Part shown: positions 21,810 through 33,640 of the stretch, piece by piece
How the letters are laid out: each line of letters opens with the position of its first letter
Position numbering within the stretch: position 1 is the first letter of the stretch
NCBI GenBank assembly: GCA_030248135.1
Contig: JASANC010001260.1
Span: 35,523-99,522 of the forward strand
Direction: 5' to 3'
Origin: Theristus sp. LFF4_11
Lineage: Eukaryota; Nematoda; Chromadorea; Monhysterida; Xyalidae
DNA: 64,000 nt
The notes under the pieces: generated by a model
Databases searched by the model: none
What the model was told of the DNA's origin: nothing
What the model saw: the letters and a program-made list of their open reading frames with translations, nothing else
Position numbers and translations under genes: made by a program

Positions 21810-23019
21810 GAATATTTTCACGCAATTTTATGACTCGCGCAAACTTTCTTTTTTGTTTCTTTTGTCCTTTCTGTTCGCCCACTTTGCTGTTCCACTGCTG
21901 CAAATACGTACGGCTTCATATTTTTATTGCAGGAAAAAATGCGAAAACAAACCAATTTGATTTTTATTTTGATCCCTTTTCAACTTATCAAAGAGGCTTG
22001 CGCTTGGACTGTAGGCTGATTTGTATGCACTCTCAAAAGTAATTTTTTGAATTTTGATCAGAGCGCTTGCAATGAGTCGTTGTAGGTTCCTAATCCTAAT
22101 CCTAAAAGCTAAAGCGCCATTCATGGAGGTTGAAGCGCGCTGACGCGCTTCACTTTGCTACACATTCACGAAGCAAAAAAACAGCGCGCTTCAGCGTGCG
22201 TCAGCGCGCTTCAGTTTTGGAGCACATGCGCATTCACGGACGCGCGCGCTGAAGCGCGCTGAAGCGCGCTGACCAGCTTCATCGTGAATGAAGAAATGAA
22301 GCTGCGTCAGCCGCTGCGGCTTTTTGCATTTTTTTGCCCATTCACGAACGCGCGCGCTGAAGCGCGCTGACGCCGCTGAAGTGCGCTATCATGAATGATG
22401 TAATGAAGCTGCGTCAGCCGGTGCGGCATATGTCCGGACATCAATTTGTGTGTGCAAATCATCGCTGATTTTGCTCTCAGTGACAATTTTTCACAAATGT
22501 TGCAAGACTTTTTTGTATAAATCATTTAGTACTTTTCTGACAGATTCTGAACAGTATTGTATAGCGTAATTAGTCTCAAAATAAGTGTGACAGTGAGAAT
22601 ACGAATACTCAACAAAGCATAAAAGTAGTGCAAGAAATTTATGTGAAATTTATGTGAACTGTACCTGTGCGACGGTGTGGGATACTGATTTGCGCAGCCC
22701 TTAAAACCGGTGTGCAGCCCGCAAAAATGAACAAGCTTTGCTAGCTTTGCTTCATTACACCGGCTGCCTTGCAAACTGAAAAAAGTGATTAAAAAAAATT
22801 CATTCAGAATGCTTTTTTGTACTGTTTTTAAAAATTCACAAAAAGTTTTCTGATCTAAGGCGCATATTCACTGAAACCAATTTTGAAATGGACTTTCGAA
22901 GTGAAGAAAAACTTTGAAAGCTACACCGCAAAATACAGTTTTTTATGAACAATTTTGTACGATTTCTGCATTTTGACTGAACATTCTAGGATGCAATTTG
23001 CTTGCACGTTGCTTGCAAA

Positions 23020-23131
23020 TGGTGCACAGCCCTCAAAGTGGTGCATAGTCCTCAAAGTGATGCACAGCCCTCAAAGTGGTGCATAGTCCTCAAAATGGTG
23101 CACAGCCCTCAAAGGTGCACAGCCCTCAATC
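23020..23131 (+). repeat. 19-bp tandem repeat, about 6 copies, inside the foldback element
   Basis: Unit TGGTGCACAGCCCTCAAAG, alternating with the variant GCATAGTCCTC; one unit lacks a base. A related fragment GTGTGCAGCCCGCAAAA lies at 22709-22726. Confidence 0.85.
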
Positions 23132-23484
23132 CGTGTCGAAAGCGCTACGCATAAATTTCTTGCGGTTTTGCTGCTTCGTGTCGGTCGTCCAACACCGTGA
23201 TGTGAAGTAATTGTTCGATTCTTCAACTGCGGTTTGGCGTGAAACCTTTTTCCTTTTGTAGCTTCACGGTGTAGAGCATTGCAAAAAAAGTTTCATCAAC
23301 TGGGGACATGATTAGTGAATGTTGCACAAATCAAAAGATCAAAACATTCACTGAAACGGCGAAAACAACGAATCGAAGCGGTATATAGTGTGTACTAAAC
23401 AGCACGTACGGAGACAACACAGACAACAGCAGAAAACGATAAAACTGAACGACATTTAATGAACAAACACCTAGAGAGCTTCCC

Positions 23485-23575
23485 GCCTGTCAAATACTAT
23501 AGTGCAGTGGCAACATGTTGTGCCTATCAGCACAGAGGCCAAAGTTCGAAACCCGTCTTAGCCCAGTTGTTTTAT
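23485..23575 (+). repeat. tRNA-like (SINE head?) sequence inside the foldback element
   Basis: TATAGTGCAGTGGC resembles a polymerase III A box. 45 bp on, AGTTCGAAACCC matches a B box. The rest does not fold as a good cloverleaf, so this is at most a tRNA-derived relic. Confidence 0.3.
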
Positions 23576-24085
23576 CGTTTTTATCTGTTGGTTTCTTTCA
23601 CAAACGCAGCACAATAAAACTTACTGTATTCCTCAATTAATTTAATTTTACCACAATTAAATTCATTCCCTTTTTGGTCTGCATCTATCACAATTGAAAG
23701 CACAGAAATTATGCAAATACGTTTCATTTTTCAGACAAGCCGCTGCGGCATTTGGGGTCCGGACATCAAAAGCCGCAGCGGCTGACGCAGCTTCATTTCT
23801 TCATTCATGATGAAGCTGGTCAGCGCGCTTCAGCGCGCTTCAGCGCGCGCGTTCGTGAATGGACAAAAAACCTAAAAAGCCGCAGCGGCTGACGCAGCTT
23901 CACTTCAGGCCGCTTCATCATTCATGATGAAGCGCGTCAGCGCGCTTCAGCGCGCTTCAGCGCGCGCGTTCGTGAATGGGCAAAAAACCTAAAAAGCCGC
24001 AGCGGCTGACGCAGCTTCATTTCTTCATTCATGATGAAGCTGGTCAGCGCGCTTCAGCGCGCGCTTGCATGAATGGGCCTTTAGC

Positions 24086-24478
24086 CTTAAGATGAACGTG
24101 AAACGTGAAAACTGAAAAAAGATCAATTTGGTTTTTGCATTTTTTTCCTATGGGCGACGGGCTGGGCACGCACACCGCTACTGCACATGCACATCTTTTA
24201 ATAATGGTGCATCAGCATTTTTGTTGACCATCATCAGGTTTTCCTCCGGCATTTTGGAACTTTTTTTAGTTAATTAAAAAAATTTAAAAAAACTGGTTCA
24301 TAAAAAAAAACCCGGGATTTTCACTTTTTTTTAAACCCTAGTCAGTGGATACTGAATGGATGTCGGGGAATGAAGTCGGAATCAACAGCAGTAAACATTG
24401 GCTGATTGAAGAAACATGGTGGCAAAATATTTGGTTCGAAACTTGAGGGATTTGCGGAACATATTCACATTGAAAACA
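24086..24478. other. Spacer upstream of the SerRS-like gene
   Basis: AT-rich. The stretch 24260-24345 ends TTTAAACCCTAG after an A/T-rich run, like the end of one of the hAT-type elements, but no partner end was found. Confidence 0.35.
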
Positions 24479-26854
24479 ATGCTCGGTAACAAACAAATAC
24501 GATGCTCTCACTTGTGGCGGCAAAAAGGCGACAGAAATTTTGTGTGAGTGTTTTTGTTTTTTTTTATTTGATGGCTGATGGTCCTCAAGGGTCCAGCTGA
24601 GCATGTGCGTATCCTCACTGTTTTGTGTCTTCAGATTCGTTGTGGAACCAGAGTTGGATTTCCGCAGCACGTTCGCAAATCTCTCCGTGGTCAAGAAAAC
24701 TTTGTCTGCAAGGAAATTCCCGTTGTCACCCGATGAACTTCAACAACTCGCTGACAGCTACCAGCAGTTTTGCGAGTTGTCGCGCAAAAAGATTGAATTG
24801 AAAGAACAATTGGATAAAATTGTAGTTGCGGACAAACAGGAGAACAAATCGGTCGAAACTGCTGATGTCGGTGAGAGACGAAAAGCGCTGGAGAATGAGT
24901 TGAACACGGTGAGAGCACTGGAATAATAAAACGGCGGTCATTGTTTTTTGCGCTGTGTGGGCAGTTTATGCATTTGATGTGAAAAATTTGTTTGCATTGT
25001 GTGGTGCACATAATTGGATCATATCATGCGTAGGTGAGGGAGGGGCAACGTGGTAAATCGGAATCTGCTGCAATGTGGTGAAAGTCTCGTGAAATGCGTA
25101 CTCACCGCTCAGAGGCAGATTCACAGCGTTCCATCACCACACCGTTGCACGGAAACGATTTGGATGCAGCAACTGGAACTGACAACTGACCACCAAACCA
25201 AGTGACAAAACGAGCCAGCAAGCTACAACAACCGAATCGTATTGCTGCCAGGTGACCAGTTCGCTGTGCTCGCTCCGTGCCACGATCTCGGTGCTGCTGT
25301 CGCTGCCGAACAAGCTGCACGCGAGCACGCCGACCGGCAGTTTGCACGAGCTGCTCTCTAGCATGTGCTGTCGACACCGCAGCGACACGAACAACGAGCA
25401 CGCACAGGCACAGCACATGCTGACGCTGCATCAGGCGGGTGCCGTCGCCGTCGTCGCAAGCAACGAGCTCGTGCTGCTGGGCGCTGCTGAGCAGTACCTG
25501 CGCACGCTCGAGGCAACCGTGAGTGACACAATCGCGCACTCGCACATCCACGGTTGCACGTTGCTTGGCTCGTTCGTTGCGAACGGTCATGTTTTGCAAC
25601 AAACCATCATCACACTGTATAGGCAGCATTGCCTGCACTATTCACTGATTTGTCCGACCCAGCGCGATGCAGCCAATCAGCATGCCAGATTCATTTGCTA
25701 GAAAATGCACAAATTGCTGATGTTTTCCGATTAGACTGAATTGTACACTCGGTTTTGTCAGGCGTGCGATCTGTTGACGGCGCACGGCCTCGAGCAGGTG
25801 TCTCTGCCTCATATGGTGCGTCCCGCGATCGTCGAAGCGTGCGAACCGCTGAGAACAAAGCGAACAACAACAACAGTAAACATGGACGATGTTGGCAGTG
25901 ACGCCACGGAACAAAGCATTTTCGATCGAGATGACTCGATTCCAGTCATTGCTGATCATCATCTGGCTGAACATGCCACCAGTGCAACATCGCACTCCAG
26001 TGCTGACCAATTGGTGCTCGTTGGCAACACGCTGCCCGCTTATGGTGCGCTGCTCTGTCGCAAACTATTCTCGCATCGCCAAAAGATGCCGCTGAGGATG
26101 TTCGCGATCGGATCGTGCTATCGGCGCCGTCGTCGTCAGCGGCAGTCGCCAGCGGACTCGGCCGAGATGAGCACACTGTTGAGTTGCGCGCAGTTTCGCA
26201 CGGTCTCAATCTGCATGCTGACGAATTCAGCTGAGCAGTGCACAATGTACTACGAGGAGCTGGTGGACTTGATCAAGGATACACTGGTGCAACTCGGCAT
26301 CACACGGTTTGTGGTGCAAGTGAACGTTGCTGTTGGTGCTCGTTGATTGTTGAGCGAGCGCACGAAAGCGATTTGGTGATTTGGACAAACTGCAGAGTGT
26401 TCGTTTGTTTTCGCAGCTACCACGCGTATCGTGTCAGTGCGGACGTATTACGGGACGCCGAAAGTGGGCGCGTTGATTTTGTTGACGAGCCAAGCAGCGA
26501 ACACAGACACCAGCTGGCAACGGTCGCTTGCTATGGCACGTATATATCGAGGTATAGGGCTGCTTTGAATGCAATCAACAATGAAGATCAGTCCAAGTAA
26601 GAAATAAAGCACACCCGATTTGTAATTCATGTCGCTGTAAGTTGTAACAGTTGCAGTTGTCTGTAACAGCACTTGTAACTTAAAATTTTTCTGTGTTAAG
26701 ACGTCTACGTATTCAAGTGATGGATGATGCTCAACAGTCACTGTACGCTCACATGCTCTATGCAAGCATCGACCTGTATGCACTGATTGTGGATCATTTG
26801 TTACATAATCAGCAATCGACTAAACGTCCTGAAAAACTGTTCACGTTCAAATGA
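24479..26854 (+). CDS. Seryl-tRNA synthetase-like protein, probably mitochondrial and non-catalytic
   Basis: Exons 24479-24543, 24635-24908, 25252-25518, 25735-26315, 26417-26596 and 26701-26854 join in phase to 506 residues. Intron 5 needs a GC donor (GT|GCAAGT, perfect at the other five positions). An N-terminus rich in K/R without acids could be a mitochondrial presequence. A helical arm (residues about 25-110) precedes a class II synthetase-like core with LLSLPNKLHASTP and HGLEQVSLPHMVRP, the signatures that point to SerRS. Where motif 2 should read CYRAE the protein has CYRRRRR, and the motif 3 arginine box is not recognisable. That resembles the insect SLIMP paralogue, which lacks aminoacylation. 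A divergent mitochondrial SerRS is the alternative. Confidence 0.72.
25625..25695 (-). repeat. Short hairpin-type repeat, family H2, in an intron
   Basis: The reverse complement reads ATCTGGCATGCTGATTGGCT, then GTCGGACAAATCAGTGA, the same blocks as at 6845-6900. Confidence 0.6.
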
Positions 26855-27225
26855 GCATGAATTTGCTTTCGCTAATGATCTGCCTTATTTGTTGATTCCT
26901 TTTGTGGTTTATGGGTTGTTCTTATCTTGTGATAGTTAATTGCGAAAAAAGCCATTTTTGCTGTGAAATGCGAATAAAATGTACGGTGACATATGGAAAA
27001 TATGTTTATGTGGTCACTCATGCAGTTTACTTGCTGCAATTTGGTCTTCCAATTCATATTCCTGTTTTCATAAGTTCGTAGTAAAAGTGGTAAATTCAAA
27101 AACTTCAAATTACAGCCAACCATTATTGATCACTGTACAACACATCCGAGACAAGCTATTGACATGGATATCCTTCATTCCAGTAGGTTTATCGAACAGC
27201 TTTAATTAACTTGAAAAATAGAAAT
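26855..27225. other. Short spacer between SerRS-like gene and PARN
   Basis: AATAAAATG at about 26974 may end the upstream transcript. Nothing else seen. The two genes are tandem, 371 bp apart. Confidence 0.4.
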
Positions 27226-30200
27226 ATGCTATTATCGAACATCGCAGATTTTGACGAACAGCTGCCAAACATCGTGAATGCCATCAACGAATGTGATTTC
27301 GTTTGTGTCGACTGCGAATTCACAGGTTGGTGAGCAAACCGGGTGTTCACACAGCAGTCTGGCCGTTACATTTTATTCGAGGATTCATTAACTGTACCCT
27401 CCCTAGCTTCGAAAGCCGTTGTTACCAAAATAATAATTCTCCATGCAACGAATGTGTTCCGCCAAGTGGCGTAATACGGTTGAACATGCTTTCACTTCTG
27501 TCGGTCCAGAATGCCAGGCCTTCGTTGAGTGCGTTGCTTGAAGTCTGTGTTGCTTTGCAGGCCTTGGCGTCGGCAGTGGTGCGATCACAGCATACGACAC
27601 GCCTGAGCTCGTCTACTGGAAATCGAGACAGGTGCGCCGTGTTGGCCACGTGTCGGTCGCTCTAGCCACACGATGCATTTGCTTTATTTGTCCGGTGCAG
27701 ACCTGCAGTGCTAGTCTGACGAGTTGCACTCGGCTATACAACAGTGGTGATGTTGCACAGTCACAAGCAGCAGCGCGCGTGGTTGTGGCAGTGCAACGGA
27801 ACTGTGCGTAAGTGTAACCGGGTGCACGATCTGGAGACTGCGACTTGACTACAATTGCAATCCTCTGTTTTACAGAACGTCGGTGAATACATGTTGATGC
27901 AGTTCGGGCTGTGCACCATTCGCCACTGTCTACAGTCGAACAGGTTTCATATCGCTTGGTGATTCGATCCTTTCGATTCAATTGTTTCGGCTTGTGCACC
28001 ATTCGATTGTTCTGAATACTTGTTGCGAATAATTGTTGCAAGGAACAGATTGGTTGACTGATTAGTTTCACTTGCGGCATTACCTGCGTTCTTTTGTGCT
28101 CGCTCCTGGCTAGTTGTTGCAGCTGGCTGAACAACGTTTGCCGAAACGCTTTTTCAGCTACAAATACGCCGCCTACAACTGTTACGTGTACCCTCGTTTG
28201 CCGGAAGAACTGAATCGAATCAGAGACGTGCCAGCAAACCGGCTGCATGCTGCCTTCCAACCTGAGTCACTTGCGATGCTCGCTGCGCATGGCTTTGATT
28301 TCAACAAATGGATTGGCGGCGGTGTCGGCTACATCAGAGAGGTTTGCAAAGAAGTTCACATTCACACTGAAAGACAGTCACTAGCTGCTTGGCCTGGTTT
28401 GTTTGCACAGGTTCATTGGCTGAGGTGCAGCTTTGAATTGCTCACTGTAAACTCCTAGTTTGATGACAAGACACTGCATTTTGTTATAACACAGTAACGT
28501 TGCACAGTCACGACAAGCAAACACATCAGTCTCATCAGCGTTTTGTGTTTGCAAGTGCAACCCAGTGTAGTTGCCGTTACAATTCAGGCAGACGCAGCCT
28601 GGTTCCGTGACTACCTGACAAAGCGGCATCGTTACCGACTGGCCAACGCAATGTCCGACGATAAGGTGCAGCCGAAAATACCGGAATCTCTGAACCGAAA
28701 AATGGCGCCAATTTGGTAGGATTTCAGATTGATGTGGGCGAAAAGTGGTACCAATGTTTAAAGTTTTTTTCTGAGGAAAATCCCTTTCTTTTTTCAGGAA
28801 ACGAATTCAGAATTTTGTGGAAGAGGCAGCCTCGGACGCGCCAGAGGAGCCACTGGTGCTTGCAGGGCTGACGTCCAACGAACGGCGCATTCTGTTCAAG
28901 CTGATTGAGTACAAGTGGGTGGTGGCATTTTGCGTGCGCGTCATTCGCTTAGTTTGTTGCCATGGTGTGCATAATTGTTGTCAGTTACGTCCATCAACTG
29001 TACACGGAGACGAGACAGGAGGACAACGCGCTGATCTTGACTGTTTGTGCGACGCCAGAGGAATTCCAAGCGAAACAGGACGCTCGTCTGCAGGCTAGCT
29101 TGGTGAGATTCTCGAATGTTCATCGTATTTGGTTGACCTGCGCGAGCTTTGAGCTTGCAAGTTGAAACGTGTCCATTGTTGCAGGACCTGGTGGAACAGT
29201 CGCGCGGTTTCTGTCATGTCATCGATGCAATCGCCAAGAGTGTAGGCTGTGTCTCATCTTGTGCGTTTCAAATTTTTACACTTCAGTTTTGTTTGGACTC
29301 TGTTTTGATTCCAGAAGAAACCGGTGGTCGCACACAATCCGGCGTTCGATCTGATGCACTCCGTGAAGGCGTTCAAATGCGAGCTGCCGGGCACGTTCGC
29401 TGACTTCAAACGTCTGATACGCACGATGTTTCCCATTCTCTATGACACTAAAATGCTGGCCGCGCAGGCACCGCTGAAGGTTCGACGTAGTACATTGAAA
29501 AACGGTTGTTTTTCAATGGAGCATGCCGATTGGCAACATTGAATTTTGTCTCTTGTCGAGTCACTGCATTTTTAGTTTGTTGAACTGCGGCTCTGACTGC
29601 AGCAAACGTGATTGTGATTCAATGACCCAAAATTTTACCTCGTTAAAGTATTTGTCTCCGGGACGCTTCGCCTGTTCACCCCTGCCTTCGAGTCTCTTGC
29701 ACCGTTGGGGTGGACTAAAAACTAAGGAAAAGTGTGCACCAATGAAGCAGCGAAGCAACGACCACGCAGGCGTTGTGCTCACAAAATGCATCGTTGAGTG
29801 AGCTGATGTGCAAGACGAGCGCACATCCGTTCACGCAGCTGCGCTTTGCGCCCGAACACGAGCAGGTCGGCTATGCAGCCGAGGAGGCGGCCGCCTACCA
29901 CAACGCCGCCTACGACGCCTTCATCTCGGGCGTGGCGTTCGCGAAGCTCGCCTGTTATTTGGGTCGGTTGCAGGTTGAAAATCGGGGGTTAGAACATCCA
30001 TTGGAGCCATTCGATTCTTGTCCAGCCCCACCGAGGGTGTGGCTACAGACACTGACATGAAAGCTGCACGGGCGTCCTGCTGTACGGCGTGCCTTGCGCT
30101 TTTCCGGATTAGCCTTCCATGTCTGCTTTTTCAGAGGAGATTCGAATGTGTTGTGTCATGAATTTATTCAGACGCTGCTACGTGGCGTAGCGCTTCTGGA

Positions 30201-31748
30201 CTACAAAGCTTTGACATTTGACCTGGCTAAAAACGTCGCCTAACTTTTGTTTGTTTGTTTGTGTTCATAAAGCCAAAAAGTTGTGAAGTAAGCTATCTAA
30301 TTTCAGGTGACTACAAAAATCCGAATCGGCCGTCGAAATCAGTGATTCCTTGGCAGCTGATGGCCGCCTACTCAAACAAGTTTGGCTTCAATGTTTTTTG
30401 GATTGCAATGAAAAGTGGTTTGCAAAACGCTCTGCGTTGTGTGCAGGTTTGCCATTCCACGTGTGCAAGACATCCAGTATCTCGATCTCGACAGCAAGCA
30501 CGACATTGTGCCCGACAGGTTGAAGTTTTCATGTAGCCGAAATTTTTGTTCGTCTTTTTGTGTTTATGTTATCGGTATTGAACTGTTCAGTGCATAGTTG
30601 CAGTTAATCAGCGGGAGTCGAACTGTAAATCCGTACAATCATCTGATTGGCTGCTTTTGAATTGTGCTCGCTAGCTCGATGCAGCCAATCAGCACATGCC
30701 AGATTGATTCCAATGCCAAAGTGCACACATTACATATGTTGTCTGTAAGCTGTATAAACGGATAATGCGTTGATTATGAGCAGTCACTAAGTTGGCTTTT
30801 CAGCGCCACACTGGTGGTCCACAGTGTTATTCCCAGTTATCGTTGTTTCACCGGTTGCACAGGTGTCACGTGTTTTTGTTGGAGCTGAAATCCGAATCTT
30901 GGACCAACGCAGACATTGTGCGTCTGTTCTCTCCGTACGGGCGCATCGACATTCACTGGATCAACTCCAGCACTGTGTGGGTGTCGTTGACTAATCGATC
31001 AAACGCTCCGAATGGTTTAGTTTTTTTTTCAATTTTATTTATCTTCCTGTGTTTGAACATGCACTATGGTCGAACTGTAACTCACAGCTGATTGGTTGCT
31101 TTTGAATTTGGATCCCTGATTGGTGCGAGCAGCTTGATACAGATTCAAACGCCAGATCCAGGATACACAAATTGCATATGTTTTTGTGTTATTTTTGTGC
31201 ATTGCATAGAAGTGCGATATTGAGAACTTCGCCACAACCAGCAACACACGCAGACCCAGCACCATGAACTCAACGATTTTACAGTTTACGCGCAGCTGTG
31301 TGGCCGAACGAAGAATCGATCGCCCGAAACGAAAAAGAAGTCGAAATCGGGCAAAAACAAAAAGAAATCGATGAACAAGTTGACGGCTGAGGACGACAGG
31401 CCTGAGGATGGTGCCAGTGTGCTGTGCAGCCGATCACGGATGGACACGGACGCGAACGACGCTGCCGGTGCGGTGGCGGAGTGGACGATGCACCTCGCCA
31501 ATGACTACAACACCGCGCAGGAGGCGCTCATTGCCACGCAACGCGCGGCGCTCTCGTCGACTGCGAACTTCGCCGTCGATTCGCTCGAGTCTGCCGAAGA
31601 AAACAACAAGAATAGCTCGCAAAAGTGTGCCAAAACTGAGAGCGAAACAGCTGCTGCTCAAAAGCAGGAGACGCCGACGACGCCGAAACGATCGAAAATC
31701 GGAGCGGATGCTGATCGCGCGTCACCCATGGAGACTAACAATTCTTGA
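27226..31748 (+). CDS. PARN: Poly(A)-specific ribonuclease PARN
   Basis: DEDD-family 3' exonuclease that trims poly(A) tails and maturing small RNAs; PARN-1 trims piRNAs in C. elegans. Fourteen exons (27226-27325, 27561-27631, 27876-27943, 28158-28341, 28588-28715, 28798-28914, 28985-29102, 29185-29241, 29315-29479, 29770-29962, 30307-30379, 30447-30518, 30863-31014, 31285-31748) join in phase to 653 residues (human 639). Catalytic acids are present: D29 and E31 in VDCEFTG, Asp in AHNPAFDLMH, and His/Asp in YHNAAYDAF. After the nuclease core come VQDIQYLDLD and an RRM-like segment with FLLELKSESWTNADIVRLFSPYGRIDIHWI split across blocks of family similarity. The tail is lysine-rich, then acidic and low-complexity. 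Introns hold H1 and H2 hairpin repeats. Confidence 0.93.
27725..27815 (+). repeat. Short hairpin-type repeat, family H1 (PARN intron 2)
   Basis: GTGATGTTGCACAGTCACAA pairs imperfectly with the inverted right end GCAGTGCAACGGAACTGTGC. Confidence 0.6.
28485..28575 (+). repeat. Short hairpin-type repeat, family H1 (PARN intron 4)
   Basis: Left end ATAACACAGTAACGTTGCAC followed by GTCACGACAAGCAAACAC; right end GTGTTTGCAAGTGCAACCCAG in inverted orientation. Confidence 0.68.
30640..30725 (+). repeat. Short hairpin-type repeat, family H2 (PARN intron 12)
   Basis: TCTGATTGGCTGCTTTTGAA is mirrored by GATGCAGCCAATCAGCACAT. A second, more diverged copy starting CTGATTGGTTGCTTTTGAAT follows in intron 13 at 31085-31160. 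Confidence 0.55.
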
Positions 31749-33640
31749 TTGTTGTTGTGTTTTTGTTTTGAAGTAAACTACTTTTCGGACCTGTGTTCAG
31801 GAGGTTATTACTAACTGATTTTCGACGGAAGACTATCCACAACACAGGCTTTTTAAATTTTGCACTTGCTGAGTGACTGAACGGAGTTCTGAGACGTGGA
31901 TTCGTCGATCCTGGCTTTGTTCAGTTTTGTTGTACTCGCATGTTCGTGAGTGAAGGTGTTGTTTTTTTATTTGTCGAATGCGTTTCATTATGTTTTTTGC
32001 GATTGTTTTTTATGTTTTATGTGTTCTTTCTGGTGTGAGTTGATTGAGAATCTTCTACTGTAGTTTCCAGACAATCGTGATGCAATAAAATGCAATGTCT
32101 GTGTTGAATATCTTGATTTCATGCATGCAGGTGATCCGCTCGAAAATCAACCGCACAGGGTCAGTACTTTATTGAAAATTATTTCTTTCACACCGGTTTC
32201 GTAACCAGTTTGTTGTGTTGTTTTCCCACCTTCAGCAAAAAATTCACTTGTGTCATAATTTTTGCGGTAACAATCATTGCACAAGATTATTGGCAAAAAA
32301 CATGTGACAGATCATAATTTTCGCTGAAATGATGGGGTGAAAAGTGGATTTTGAGCTCGTTTTCTGCCCGAGCTTTCGCCGTATAATGTGTAGCTCTTTG
32401 TTGCACAGTCTCGCCTTCGCAATGCCATAAATCAGCAGTTTTCATTTCCATTTCATTTGCGTGGCTGATTTGAAAATTAAAACCACGCGAAACAATTTGT
32501 GAAGGCGTTTTCGGTTTGGCGTTGAAGTGTGAATAGTTTTTGCACGAATTATCACAGCGCGCTCAAATTACACTTGTCAGATTGTCAATTCACACAAACA
32601 TTGAAACAAACGTGTGGGGTTGATTTACACCGCACAAATCCCCATAACACCAAACCCTATTTATGTTTCAGTTTTCAAAACAAAAAAGTTCTGCATCCAA
32701 TTTACTTTCGCACTTTACTGTCTGTCATGTCGTGCGGGTGTTTGTTGATGCAAAATTGCGTGAATTTATTTCCACGTGTTCCGAGTTTGCTATTTTCTGT
32801 TTTGTCATTGACACTGAACGTGAAAGTGACGGATGCAGATGCCTCAGATCTGGCTGTATCCGTTCTTTCATCCCGTTCCTTCCCCAGTATTGGAAGTTTC
32901 CACGTGGGTGATTTTGAGGTCAAACATGAACACCGTTATATCTGCCAGGCATTTTTTGATCAAAACCGAGAACATCGTGTTTTTACAAAAAAGCTGATTG
33001 GCTGGGCTTGAACCTGAGTCGCTCATTGGTCGGTCAGCAACGTCACAATGAACTAAAATTTCGTCTTTTTTCAAGTGCTGAACGTTATCGGTAAAACATG
33101 ACATTGAAACACCGCTTGCTTGTGTACAACTGGTGTGGTGTGCCTCTTCTTCCCTTTCAGCGTTGAAATCGGTCGTATTATTTGTAAAAATATTTTGGCA
33201 ACAACCAGGAACAATTTGTTATTTTCATTTCAATTCGCTTTTGCTGACATCTCCACAAACTCACTGGCGCTAACCTCTTGACATCGACTGGCGTGGCGAG
33301 GTGGAGAAACTCAGAAGCCGCAGATATGCATGGAGTTTTGTTTCTGGTAAATTAGGTCATTTTTGGCCTGTCCATGACCGCGTTTGCCACTCACACTTTC
33401 GACGAAACCTAACAATATTTCGCCTTCGGGACAACCACCCGATGAAACCAGGAAGAAAGTTTTGAGAAATTTTTTTATATTTTCACACTGTAGGTTTATT
33501 TTTTACTAAATTTGACGTCCCCAGAAAAACAACTGCATCATATTGTTTTTCTATCACTGTTTTTGCCTCATAGAGTAGCAAATAAAAAAGTGCATTATAA
33601 TTCTATATTTTGCATAATCTGATGATGCAGATGCATCTTC
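31749..33640. other. Spacer after PARN
   Basis: AATAAAATG near 32084-32092 is a candidate PARN polyadenylation signal. A 160-codon open frame (32529-33011, +) has no recognisable domain and mixed composition; I do not call it. Nothing else seen. Confidence 0.4.

Larger units (their letters stand above)
22108..24085. mobile_element. Large foldback element with about 115-bp tandem arm repeats
   Basis: The ends pair: left GCTAAAGCGCCATTCATGG, right inverted GCTAAAGGCCCATTCATGC. Each arm is a series of units containing AAGCGCGCTGAAGCGCGCTG, GAAGCTGCGTCAGCCGCTGC and CCCATTCACGAACGCGCGC, about two to three on the left (22125-22440) and three, inverted, on the right (23740-24080). The 1.3-kb middle is AT-rich with no transposase frame. 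I found no target duplication. Confidence 0.75.

Noticed and set aside
23485..23575. tRNA gene
   Set aside because: A- and B-box-like strings are present but the cloverleaf does not pair; kept only as a tRNA-like relic.
25102..26245. Minus-strand open frames of 99-178 codons
   Set aside because: Antisense shadows of GC-richer SerRS-like exons.
30139..30243. Extra PARN exon (open frame GDSNVLCHEF...)
   Set aside because: Its phase does not fit; skipping it and using donor 29963 joins exons 10 and 11 in phase and matches the human spacing.
32529..33011. 160-codon plus-strand open frame
   Set aside because: No domain and unbiased composition, and it starts without a clear context; could be chance in a long spacer.
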